This document shows, piece after piece, positions 35,801-44,700 of a stretch of DNA of 64,000 bases. The notes beneath the pieces were generated by a model, which ran no database searches, was not told the origin of the DNA, and saw only the letters and a program-made list of their open reading frames with translations. This DNA comes from Hydractinia symbiolongicarpus. Its lineage: Eukaryota; Cnidaria; Hydrozoa; Anthoathecata; Hydractiniidae. The stretch is from positions 10,294,001 to 10,358,000 of the forward strand of contig NC_079876.1 in the NCBI RefSeq assembly GCF_029227915.1, in the 5' to 3' direction. Position 1 is the first letter of the stretch. Each line of letters opens with the position of its first letter. The translations under genes were made by a program, and so were the position numbers.

Positions 35801-36960
35801 ATCGCTAAATACATGTTGGTACAAATATGTGGCGCAACCGATGTAACTCAAACGGACTGACACCGTTAGAAAGTCAATAAATTGTAGTTTTTGAAACTGT
35901 CGGTATTTCTCCAGCGCGCGATAACGGCTAGGATTGGTCCCACACTAAAAAATGACTTATTAATCTAAGTTTTTAAATGAAGTGCTACCACAGCGCCCAG
36001 TGTAATGGCTGAGTTCCGGCAATCATGTGAAAATGAGAAGAATGTTATTTCTTGGAGTCCAATTTTCTCATTTATCACATTTATTAGGTTACAGTCCAAA
36101 GTTAGTTCAATTAAGTCCCACAGTCAATCGTTTCATTGTTAAAAGAGATGCAACCTAGTAATATCAAAAAAATATCGCTAAATACATGTTGGTACGAATA
36201 TGTGACGTAACCGTTGTAACTCAAACGGACTGACACCGTTAGAAAGTCAATAAAATGAAGTTTTTGAAACTGTCGCTATTTCTTCAGCGCGCAATAACGG
36301 CTAGGATTTGTCCCACAGTAAAAAATGACTTATTTATCTAAATTTTTAAATGAAGCGCTACCACAGCGCCCAGTGTAATCGCTGAGTTCCGGCAATCCCG
36401 TCAAATTAAGAATAATGTTTTTTCTTGGAGTCCAATTGTCTCATTTATCACATTTATCAGGTCACAGTCCAAAAGTTAGTTCAATTAAGTCCCACAGTCA
36501 TTCGTTTCATTGTTAAAAGCGATGCAACCTAGTAATATCAAAAAAAATATCGCTAAATACATGTTGGTACGAATATGTGACCCAACCGTTGTAACTCAAA
36601 CGGACTGACACCGTTAGAAAGTCAATGAAATGTAGTTTATGAAACTGTCGATAGTTCTTCAGCGCGCGATAACGGCTAGGATTGGTCCCACAGTAAAGAA
36701 TGTCTTATTTATCTAAATTTTTAAATGAAGCGCTACCACAGCGCCCAGTGTAATCGCTGAGTTTCGGCAATCCCGTCAAATTAAGAAGAATGTTTTTTCT
36801 TGGAGTCCAATTTTCTCATTTATCACATTTATCAGGTCACAGTCCAAAAGTTAGTTCAATTAAGTCCCACAGTCATTCGTTTCATTGTTAAAAGCGATGC
36901 AACCTAGTAATATCAAAACAAATATCGCTAAATACATGTTGGTACGAATATGTGACCGAA
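32864..36960 (+). repeat. Satellite domain 10: 1123-bp trimer HOR, about 3.6 copies, cut by the LINE
   Basis: Trimer copies start at 32864, 33988, 35111 and 36234. The marker GGATTTGTCCC sits at 32935, 34058, 35181 and 36304, each 1123 bp apart. The monomer with AGTTTATGAAACTG and CAGTAAAGAATGTC is at 33265, 35511 and 36634; the 34.39-kb position instead has a GTCGGTATTTCTCC monomer, so one trimer carries a replacement. The fourth copy stops at 36960, in its second monomer, where the LINE is inserted; the missing 27 bp of that monomer resume at 41702. Confidence 0.95.
36957..36960 (+). repeat. Target-site duplication, left copy (CGAA)
   Basis: CGAA directly precedes the LINE 3' end and is repeated at 41702-41705. 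Uninterrupted monomers at about 54396, 58487 and 62219 read GTGACCGAACCGTTG, so removing the element and one CGAA gives an ordinary monomer. Four bases is short for a LINE duplication, but the satellite register supports it. Confidence 0.75.
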
Positions 36961-36976
36961 TGATTGATTGATTGAT
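36961..36976 (-). repeat. LINE 3'-terminal (ATCA)4 microsatellite
   Basis: The + strand reads TGATTGATTGATTGAT immediately after the target duplication, so the element RNA would end in four ATCA/CAAT units. CR1 and L2 group elements characteristically end in short tandem repeats rather than poly(A), which may help priming during target-primed reverse transcription. Confidence 0.85.
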
Positions 36977-36980
36977 TTAA

Positions 36981-36986
36981 TTTATT
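36981..36986 (-). promoter_or_regulatory. Candidate polyadenylation signal AATAAA
   Basis: TTTATT on the + strand reads AATAAA in the element sense, 4 bp before the terminal tetranucleotide repeat. The position suits an end-of-element signal, though in such AT-rich sequence the hexamer may occur by chance. Confidence 0.45.
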
Positions 36987-37172
36987 TACCGTCGGTTATT
37001 ATATACAATAGTTTTTTATAAAAAATAATATTTTGCAAAAAACTAATCAAAACCGACCAAATATTTTTATATATTTACAATTTAGATGAAAACTATAATA
37101 AATAAGTAATGAATAAATAATAAATAAAAGATAAACATTCCCCCTCTGCCATTTTCGTATTGATTACGCAAG

Positions 37173-38324
37173 TTATGGAATCAATTGCCGACACTCTGTG
37201 CATGAACAGTGAGAGCCATTCCATTTTTTAATCATTTGCTTAAATTTAACTAGATCTTCGCAACTCTTCGTATGAAAAGGAAGTTTATTCCAAACTTTTG
37301 GGGCCAAACAACGCAAACTGTTTAGACCAAAGGTGCTTGTTATTACACTGATGGTTTTTAGGTTGTTCATGTTTTGACTTCTTACTGGCCTATCAGTTTC
37401 CTCAAAAAGGAAAATATCTTTCATGAAAGAAGGACTGATGTTTCTCCGAATTTTAAATATTTCTATGCATAAATATCTGTGCCTTAGTAATTCCATATAA
37501 TGTTTATTTGGGAGGCAATCAACTGGTCTTGGGTCATCATGAATAAAACTTAAAGCCCTGTTGTGGAGTTTTTCAATTTTCAATAGAGATTTCGAAGAAG
37601 AGAAATGCCAAACTAAGGGACAATAATTAAAATTTGCATACACGAAGCTTTGTGCTAAAATAGATCTTGTTTGCAAAGATAGTACATTTTTAAATCTAAA
37701 TAATGCATTCAGCTGGGCTGAGGCTTTTCGACAAAGATTACTAATGTGCAAGTTGAAATTTAATTTATCATCAATTGTTACTCCTAAAAGTTTTACGGAC
37801 CTTTCTGATTGTATGACTCTATCGCCAATGTTTATTTCAAGCTTCGAGTTATCAATTTTGGCTCTTGATAGAAGGATCGAATGAAATTTGTTTGGATTTG
37901 CTATCATTTTGTTATTATTTAACCAAGAAAGGGCAATTTCGGATTCCCTTTCTAAAGTCTTAATGAGATTTTTAATAGTGTTTGAATAAGCTGATATGGT
38001 ATTGTCGTCTGCGTAATTATGTAGGTCACTATTTACAATAAAATAAAATAAATCATTCATAAATATATTAAAAATAATTGGGCCCAACACAGAACCCTGA
38101 GGCACGCCTGACAAAATTAATTCAAATATACTATACTCCGCATTTACTCGTGTGGATTGTTCTCTGTTTGTAAGATACGATAGAATATACTCAAGTGATT
38201 TTACATCAAAACCGTAAGCATGAAGTTTGGCTATAAGTAGATCGTGGGGGACACAGTCAAAAGCTTTTGATAAGTCCATTAATATTGAACCAACCACATA
38301 ATTCAGATCCAGTTTTTTTTCCAA
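37173..38324 (-). pseudogene. ORF2 fragment 4: reverse transcriptase palm, thumb and C-terminal domain
   Basis: The largest RT segment. Motif A is LMDLSKAFD at residues 15-23 (Asp17), motif B is GVPQGSVLGP at 73-82, and motif C is YADD at 104-107 with both catalytic aspartates intact. A thumb and a long C-terminal region follow, ending with a Cys cluster C373-x-C375-xx-C378 close to the stop. No RNase H domain is seen. The segment opens at a TTG, but only sequence after the A8 run at 38313-38320 belongs to this frame; before that, homology lies in the frame of fragment 3. The catalytic core would be functional if expressed, so the element's inactivity comes from upstream lesions. Confidence 0.93.
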
Positions 38325-38365
38325 TCCTCTAATAGGCGTATCAATACGTGATTGGTGCTATAGTT

Positions 38366-39004
38366 TTACCTGTAAGCAGATAAGTACACAGAAAGTTTTT
38401 TTTCCATGAAAGACATTATTTGCTCTTTGTTTAATATTTCATAAAACTTAGAGAAAAAATTTAATACACTTATAGGTCTAAAATTATTGAGACTGTACTT
38501 TTTCTTGCTTCCCTTGTCAATTGGTGTGACAACCGCACGCTTAGCTTTAGTTGGGAAAAAACTGGCACGGATGCTACTATTTAAGGCATTTTTGAGGGGC
38601 AATATTAAGTGCTCACTAGCTAGTTTTGCAAGTTTTGGCGGTATCTTATCTTCGCCTGCAGACGCTTTAGTGTTTATTTCTTTAAATACTTTTTTGATTT
38701 CTTCATCACCTATTTCCTTAAATTGAAAATTTTCAGACACATTTTCAATATTTTCTTTTATCTTTAGGATACTTGGATGATTTTTATAGGTTTTTAAAAT
38801 TTTCTCAATCAACTTTTTCTTATCTGTAAATGATTTAAAATCAATAGAGGTAGGTTTAATACCACTGCTATTTTCAACAATATTTATGAAGTGGCTATTC
38901 AATGTTGTTGCCACTTCATTTTCATCTGTAATCAAATTATCGTTTTGGATTATCGTAATATTTGCATTACTTAAGCAATTTTTAATGGTTACAAAAGGTT
39001 TCAT
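38366..39004 (-). pseudogene. ORF2 fragment 3: linker and N-terminal reverse transcriptase
   Basis: A 212-residue open segment. Its ATG (39002-39004) is simply an internal methionine of the WKVMKPF motif found at this position in related LINEs, not a start. Residues from about 110 hold the RT entry region: KASAGEDKIPP, then KRAVVTPIDKG and NNFRPISVLNFFSK, which correspond to RT motifs 1 and 2 (fingers). It ends at TAA 38366-38368 after LSVYLSAYR. The frame stays open beyond the TAA (NYSTNHVLIRLLEDWKK), which shows that the TAA is a nonsense change within a conserved block rather than a true end. Confidence 0.9.
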
Positions 39005-39597
39005 AACTTTCCAAAAATTTTTATTTTCGACTGCTCCGGCCTGGGTATTTTTTTAAAATATTCCTTAACAGCTATATTTCGTAATTTTACGCATTTGTTT
39101 CTTTGTCTTTTATAATTGGCATTGTTTTCCTCAGTTTTATCATTATTATATTTATTTTTAAACCTTGACCTAGAGTATATAGCCTTTCTTAATTCTTTAT
39201 TCATGAAGGGAGCATCGTTTCCACGCAATGTTTTCTGTTTCAAAGGAGCATGTTTATCTACTATATTTCTAAAAATTACTTGAAGATTTTCATAGTTCAA
39301 ATCAGGATCGGCAGTGTCACAACAAAAGTTAGCAGCTTTTACATCAGCCAAAAACGTCTTTTCATCGAAATTTTTATAGTTTCTATAGAATATTTTCTTA
39401 GGCTGTAAACGGGCTAGATGCATTTTTAAAAATGTAGTTATCATTAGATGATGGTCACTTAACCCTGTTTCAAACGCTGAACTATTTTGAAAAGACCTAT
39501 ATCTGTTTGTCAATAAGACATCAATTGAAGAGCCTTCTGTTCCTGCAAAGCATGTTTTATCTTTAATGAGGTTTTTGAGATTGAAAATATCACAAAG
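39001..39597 (-). pseudogene. ORF2 fragment 2: endonuclease C-terminal part and linker
   Basis: It follows fragment 1 in the same frame immediately after the TGA. The segment GSSIDVL lies just upstream of 39513, and GLSDHHLM near 39460-39440 holds the final Asp-His pair of the endonuclease active site, so this fragment completes the domain. The rest is a basic linker (Lys/Arg/Asn-rich) typical of the region between endonuclease and RT. After YFKK the reading slips at the A7 run 39048-39054; the last 15 or so residues to the TGA at 39001-39003 are out of frame, while the -NKNFWKVMKPF- continuation appears in the neighbouring frame. Confidence 0.88.
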
Positions 39598-40263
39598 TCA
39601 CTGCATCTGCCCATAGCCACTATCACTTGGATTATAAAAATCTATATTAATATCACCCAGAACAATAATATTGTCATATTTAGAAAGAGCATTGTTTAGA
39701 ATTTTTTCCAATTCATAGAAAAATTGTGTTAAGTTTAAATATGAAGGTGGCCGATAAATACTAATTATAATCCATTTTTTATTTCTAATAGTAATTTCAG
39801 AACAGATAATTTCATTCTCTACAATTCCAATATTGTGTAACTGTTTACAAATGACCCCTTTCCCAACATACTCAATTAAACCTCCTCCATGTATGTTTCT
39901 GTCCTTTCGGGTTCTAATTTCATATCCGTCAATATTAAATTGAGCAGTTGGAAAAGATTCATCCAGTTTAGTTTCTGCAAGTACGAAATAGTCAGGAGAA
40001 AATTCAGACATGATCTCTCTGACGTCGACAATTTTATTTCTCAGATTGTTTATATTTAAGTAACCTAAAAGAGGATTATCGGGATTAGCAACTCTAAGTT
40101 TACAGATACTATCGAGCGGGCTATCAGGTTCGGAATTTGAATTATGTGTTTGGTTAAGATCATCAATTTCATTTTGTAATAACAAAGGGCTATTTTGTGT
40201 TTCACTTGAATCTGAAAAAACTTGTGCCTCTTGTGGTGTCTGAGTGCAAGGACCTATACCCAA
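39598..40263 (-). pseudogene. ORF2 fragment 1: AP-like endonuclease, N-terminal part
   Basis: This 221-residue open segment belongs to the exonuclease-endonuclease-phosphatase family used by LINEs to nick target DNA. Visible motifs are LNINNLRNK at residues 69-77 (metal-binding Asn), AETKLDE at 96-102 (catalytic Glu97), SIYRPPS at 168-174 (Tyr170) and GDINID at 203-208 (Asp204/Asn206). The first 60 residues are low-complexity and Asn/Ser/Gln-rich. The first codon of the open segment is TTG, not a convincing start, which fits entry from ORF1 by frameshifting or reinitiation. The TGA at 39598-39600 ends it before the SDH motif. The next open segment continues in the same frame. Confidence 0.9.
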
Positions 40264-40280
40264 GACTGGAAGTACAAGTT
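40219..40280 (-). other. Possible stem downstream of slippery site
   Basis: In the element sense AACTTGT (40280-40274) is a perfect complement of ACAAGTT (40225-40219). The first arm begins 6 nt after the slippery heptamer, a spacing typical of frameshift stimulators. Inside the 48-nt loop TCTTG and CAAGA could form a second stem. A 7-bp A/U-rich stem is weak, and chance cannot be excluded. Confidence 0.3.
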
Positions 40281-41618
40281 GTGGTATAAAAAATGATTAA
40301 GATAATATAAATAATTTTTCGCTAACATAGTCTTACCATCGTCTGTAAGGTGGATTCCATCTTTCCATAATGAAGAGCTTTTTATGTTGTCATTATCAAT
40401 AAAAGTAACATCTAAAGCCTCGCATCTTTCCTTTAACAATCGGTTAATTTCATCGATTCGACTTTCGTCAACTCGTGAACACGTTATCAAGCTGGATATA
40501 AACCCCTTTTCCACACCAGAGTTTGTACATTTTTCTGCAATTTTAATTAATCCGTTCACTATTTCGATATTAGATGCTGCACTTAGATTTTTCGACAGCA
40601 AATTATTGATACCGCCATGAATGATAACAATGTCTGGTTGTTCCTCTTCTAGTGTTGGGGTTGAATAATAGTTTAAATGTTGTATGCTGGCACCCGGAAA
40701 ACATTTCATTCGCGCATAGCCATTATTGAGTACACGGTTGAATTCTTTCAATCTTATCCCCTTTGGAATACTATCGGATATTATTCTGACGACTTTACTC
40801 TTTTTATCTTTAAATTTTTTCTGATTATCGTTCCGATTTTGGTTACCAAAGAAATCTTCCCGCTCCGGGTAAGGATTGATGACCGGATTCGGACGTCGAC
40901 TATTTTTGTTTTGAAATTCATTTTTGTTAGTGTTATTAATTCTACAATTTTCTTTGTCATAATCGTTGACTTGAGGATTCGGGTCTTCGTTGTAAAGACT
41001 TTTAAAACGATTATCTACATTAATTTCGCTTCTTGTATGCAAAACCCCCGAAGGACCTTTTCTAATACTTTTCCATTCATCAGAGGTGTTTGACGGTTTT
41101 GGTTCACTTGAATGCTTTTTGTTAATATTGTTAAATATATCTCTAACAAGACATCGTAGATCTTTGAGTTCGTCTTTCAGAAAACTATTTTCCTCTTTCA
41201 AACGATCAACGAGAAAACTCGATTCCTTTGCTCTCAACTTCTTTACCTCGTATCCAATATACTCCTTTAAGTCGTTCGTAACTCTAACAAAATTACTTAA
41301 CAAATCAAAATTTCTGGACTCATTTACCTCGTGATCTAAAATACCATTATCGTAAATTTCTTCCCTATCCAAGTTTTCTTCTGGTTCTTGTAATTCTTCT
41401 TCGTGTAAAACATTTTCTACATCGACGACAAAACGGTAAATCGTTAATTTAATAACATTTTTGTCACATAAATCATCTAAAACTTTGTTTACAACTTCTA
41501 CATCAAACTCTGTTATCGTTGTATTTATAACATCATTGCTTGCTCTTTTCTTTTTCCCATGTATTTCTTTTATAGCTTGTATAACCTTCAATTCTTCTAC
41601 TGTATGATCTTCAGCCAT
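40254..41618 (-). CDS. LINE ORF1 protein with coiled coil and SGNH-esterase-like domain
   Basis: An intact 454-codon frame starting at ATG 41618, the first ATG of the element 83 bp from its 5' end. Residues 1-70 look like a small helical or winged-helix-like domain (inference from pattern). Residues about 105-165 are rich in Leu/Glu/Lys with heptad spacing, a likely coiled coil for oligomerisation. Residues 170-275 are an Asn/Lys/Arg-rich basic linker suited to RNA binding. Residues 276-445 resemble the esterase domain known from ORF1 of CR1/L2 elements: SDS with Ser283 (usual GDS), GGINN with Asn338 (usual GxND), and DGIHL with Asp420 and His423. The protein likely packages element RNA; the role of its esterase activity is unsettled in the family. 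It has no stops or frameshifts, unlike ORF2. Confidence 0.9.
   Translation of the reverse strand: MAEDHTVEELKVIQAIKEIHGKKKRASNDVINTTITEFDVEVVNKVLDDLCDKNVIKLTIYRFVVDVENVLHEEELQEPEENLDREEIYDNGILDHEVNESRNFDLLSNFVRVTNDLKEYIGYEVKKLRAKESSFLVDRLKEENSFLKDELKDLRCLVRDIFNNINKKHSSEPKPSNTSDEWKSIRKGPSGVLHTRSEINVDNRFKSLYNEDPNPQVNDYDKENCRINNTNKNEFQNKNSRRPNPVINPYPEREDFFGNQNRNDNQKKFKDKKSKVVRIISDSIPKGIRLKEFNRVLNNGYARMKCFPGASIQHLNYYSTPTLEEEQPDIVIIHGGINNLLSKNLSAASNIEIVNGLIKIAEKCTNSGVEKGFISSLITCSRVDESRIDEINRLLKERCEALDVTFIDNDNIKSSSLWKDGIHLTDDGKTMLAKNYLYYLNHFLYHNLYFQSWV
40287..40293 (-). promoter_or_regulatory. Candidate -1 ribosomal frameshift site TTTTTTA at the ORF1/ORF2 overlap
   Basis: In the ORF1 frame the codons are CAT TTT TTA, so the heptamer T-TTT-TTA has the X-XXY-YYZ layout of known -1 slippery sites, and the same heptamer is used by HIV-1. 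ORF2 is in the -1 frame and is open from 40296, just 3 bases 5' of the heptamer, to beyond the ORF1 stop at 40254-40256. A six-T run can also simply be one base short of a fused frame. Confidence 0.4.
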
Positions 41619-41701
41619 ATTTCAAAATAAAAATTAAACAAAAGTTTGTATAGAATGATTTTTTCAACACGTCAAAACGTGACCGCTCTCCCGTACGACA
41701 T
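41619..41701 (-). promoter_or_regulatory. LINE 5' UTR, presumed internal promoter region
   Basis: An 83-bp leader between the 5' terminus and the ORF1 ATG. It begins GC-rich (CGTACGGGAGAGCGG) and contains CACGT-CAAA-ACGTG, an inverted repeat at 41668-41681, then becomes AT-rich towards the ATG. Full-length LINEs carry their promoter at the 5' end; no specific element can be assigned here. The preserved 5' end suggests a complete insertion rather than a 5'-truncated one. Confidence 0.55.
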
Positions 41702-41705
41702 CGAA
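41702..41705 (+). repeat. Target-site duplication, right copy (CGAA)
   Basis: CGAA follows the LINE 5' end and leads straight into CCGTTGTAACTCAAACGG, the normal end of the interrupted monomer. Together with 36957-36960 it defines the element borders. Confidence 0.75.
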
Positions 41706-44700
41706 CCGTTGTAACTCAAACGGACTGACACCGTTAGAAAGTCAATGATATGTAGTTTATGAAACTGTCGATATTTCTTCAGCGCGCGATAACGGCTATG
41801 GTTTGTCTTACAGTAAAGAATGACATATTTGTCTAAATTTTCAAATGAAGCGCTACCACAGCGCCCACTGTAATCGCTGAGTTCCGGCAATCCCGTCAAA
41901 TTAAGAAGAATGTTATTTCTTAGAGTCCAATTGTCTCATTTATCACATTTATCAGGTCACAGTCCAAAGTTAGTTCAATTAAATCCCACAGTCAATCGTT
42001 TCATTGTTAAAAGCGATGCAACCTAGAAATATCAGAAAAATATCGCTAAACACATGTTGGTACGAATAGGTGACCCAACCGTTGTAACTCAAACGGACTG
42101 ACACCATTAGAAAGTCAATGAAATGTATTTTTTGAAACTGTCGCTATTTCTTCAGCGCGCGCTTACGGCTAGGATTGGTCCCAAAGTAAAAAAATAAATT
42201 TTTTAGCTTAATTCTTAAATGAAGTGCTACCACAGCGCCCAGTAAAATCGCTGAGTTCCGCCAATCATGTCAAATTGAGAAGAATGTTATTTCTTGAAGT
42301 CCAATTTTCTCATTTATCACATTTGTTAGGTCACAGTCCAAAGTTAGTTCAATTAAGTCCCACGGTCAATCGTTTCATTGTTAAAAGCGATGCAACCTAG
42401 TAATATTCAAAAACATATCGCTAAATACATGTTGGTACGAATATGGGACGCAACCGTTGTAACTCAAACGGACTGACACCGTTAGAAAGTCAATAAAATG
42501 TAGTTTTTGAAACTGTCGCTATTTCTTCAGCGCGCGATAACAGCTAGGATTGGTCCCACAGTAAAAAATGACTTATTAATCTAAGTTTTTAAATGAAGTG
42601 CTACCACAGCGCCCAGTGTAATCGCTGAGTTCCGGCAATCATGTCAAATTAAGAAGAATGTTATTTCTTGGAGTCGAATTTTCTCATTTATCACATTTAT
42701 CAGGTCACAGTCCAAAGTTAGTTCAATTAAGTCCCACAGGCAATCGTTTTATTGTTAAAAGGGATGCAACCTAATAATATCAAAACAAATATCGCTAAAC
42801 ACATGTTGATACGAATAGGTGACTCAACCGTTGTAACTCAAACGGATTGAAAGAGAATGAAATGTAGTTTTTCAAACTGTCGCTATTTCTTCAGCGCGCG
42901 ATAATGGCTAGGATTGGTCCCACAGTAGAAAATGACTTTTTAATCTAAATTTTTAAATGAAGTGCTACCACAGCGCCCAGTGTAATCGCTGAATTCCGGC
43001 AATCATGTCAAATTGAGAAGAATGTTATTTCTTAGAGTCCAATTGTCTCATTTATCACATTTTTTAGGTCACAGTCCAAAGTTAGTTCAATTAAGACACA
43101 CAGTCAATCGTTTCATTGTTAAAAGCGATGCAACCTAGAAATATCAGAAAAATATCGCTAAACACATGTTGGTACGAATAGGTGACCCAACCGTTGTAAC
43201 TCAAACGGACTGACACCGTTAGAAAGTCAATGAAATGTAGTTTTTGAAACTGTCGCTATTTCTTCAGCGCGCGATAACGGCTAGGATTGGTCCCACAGTA
43301 AAAAATGACGTATTAATCTAAGTTTTTAAATGAAGTGCTACAACAGCGCCCAGTGTAATCGCTGAGTTCCGCCAATCATGTCAAATTGAGAAGAATGTTA
43401 TTTCTTGAAGTCCAATTTTCTCATTTATCACATTTGTTAGGTCACAGTCCAAAGTTAGTTCAATTAAGTCCCAGGGTCAATCGTTTCATTGTTAAAAGCG
43501 ATGCAACTTAGTAATATCAAAAAAAATATCGCTAAATACATGTTGGTACGAATATGTGACGCAACCGTTGTAACTCAAACGGACTGACATCGTTAGAAAG
43601 TCAATAAAATGTAGTTTTTGAAACTGTCGCTATTTCTTCAGCGCGCGATAACGGCTAGGATTGGTCCCACAATAAAAAATGACTTATTAATCTAAGTTTT
43701 TAAATGAAGCGCTACCACACCGCCCAGTGTAATCGCTGAGTTTCGCCAATCATGTCAAATTGAGAAGAATGTTATTTCTTGGTGTCCAATTTTCTCATTT
43801 ATCACAATTGTTAGGTCGCAGTCCAAAGTTAGTTCAATTAAGTCCCACAGTCAATCGTTTCATTGTTAAAAGCGATGCAACCTAGAAATATCAGAAAAAT
43901 ATCGCTAAACACATGTTGGTACGAATAGGTGACCCAACCGTTGTAACTCAAACGGACTGACACCGTTAGAAAGTCAATGAAATGTAGTTTTTGAAACTGT
44001 CGCTATTTCTTCAGCACGCGATAACGGCTAGGATTGGTCCCAGAGTAAAAAATGACTTATTAATCTAAGTTTTTAAATGAAGTGCTACCACAGCACCCAG
44101 TGTAATCGCTGAGTTTCGCCAATCATGTCAAATTGAGAAGAATGTTATTTCTTGGAGTCCAATTTTCTCATTTATCACAATTGTTAGGTCGCAGTCCAAA
44201 GTTAGTTCAATTAAGTCCCACAGTCAATCGTTTCATTGTTAAAAGCGATGCAACCTAGAAATATCAGAAAAATATCGCTAAACACATGTTGGTACGAATA
44301 GATGACCCAACCGTTGTAACTCAAACGGACTGACACCGTTAGAAAGTCAATGAAATGTAGTTTTTGAAACTGTCGCTATTTCTTCAGCACGCGATAACGG
44401 CTAGGATTGGTCCCAGAGTAAAAAATGACTTATTAATCTAAGTTTTTAAATGAAGTGCTACTACAGCGCCCAGTGTAATCGCTGAGTTCCGCCAATCATG
44501 TCAAATGAGAAGAATGTTATTTCTTGGAGTCTAATTTTCTCATTTATCACAATTGTTAGGTCACAGTCCAAAGTTAGTTCAATTAAGTCCCACAGTCAAT
44601 CGTTTCATTGTAAAAAGCGATGCAACCTAGTAATATCAAAAAAAATATCGCCAAATACATGTTGGTACGAATATGTGACGCAACCGTTGTAACTCAAACG

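Larger units (their letters stand above)
36961..37172 (-). other. LINE 3' UTR
   Basis: About 212 bp of very AT-rich sequence between the ORF2 stop (37173) and the element end. GTCGGTT at 36991-36997 and AACCGAC at 37051-37057 are perfect 7-base complements that could close a hairpin in the RNA; several LINE 3' ends are known to be recognised by their own reverse transcriptase through such stems, but here that is only a possibility. Confidence 0.7.
37173..40296 (-). pseudogene. LINE ORF2, endonuclease-reverse transcriptase, broken by two stops and two frameshifts
   Basis: ORF2 would encode the protein that nicks DNA and copies the element RNA into it. Reading the minus strand, homology is continuous across four lesions: an in-frame TGA at 39598-39600 inside the endonuclease; a one-base frameshift at an A7 run (39048-39054); an in-frame TAA at 38366-38368 just before RT motif A; and a one-base frameshift at an A8 run (38313-38320). 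The frame is open from 40296, after a TAA at 40297-40299. It lacks an ATG before the endonuclease core: the first methionine, near codon 84 counted from 40263, lies after the catalytic Asn motif. ORF2 overlaps the end of ORF1 in the -1 frame. All catalytic motifs are present, so the lesions look recent, or partly technical. Confidence 0.9.
36961..41701 (-). mobile_element. CR1/L2-like non-LTR retrotransposon (LINE), about 4.74 kb
   Basis: On the minus strand the element runs from a short 5' UTR (41701-41619) through ORF1 (41618-40254) and a broken ORF2 (about 40296-37173) to a 3' UTR with AATAAA and a terminal tetranucleotide repeat. ORF1 with an esterase-like domain, ORF2 with an apurinic-type endonuclease before the reverse transcriptase, no RNase H and no poly(A) tail are features known for the CR1/L2 group; that clade call is inference without a tree. 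CGAA duplications flank it. It looks full length and fairly young, because ORF1 is intact and ORF2 has only four lesions. It is the only transposon in the window and lies where the satellite subfamily changes. Confidence 0.93.

Noticed and set aside
38487-41334. Plus-strand open frames within the LINE (38487-38726, 40384-40620, 40677-41093, 41086-41334)
   Set aside because: They are antisense to ORF1 and ORF2, which show clear domain motifs on the minus strand.
36961-41701. LTR retrotransposon or endogenous retrovirus
   Set aside because: No terminal repeats, protease, integrase or RNase H; the endonuclease-RT order and short 3' tandem repeat fit a non-LTR element.
41672-41899. Minus-strand open frame crossing the LINE 5' end into the satellite, and a similar one at 44605-44877
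   Set aside because: The first is a chance fusion of satellite and LINE leader. The second shows that the satellite part alone is open in this subtype. Neither has recognisable domains.
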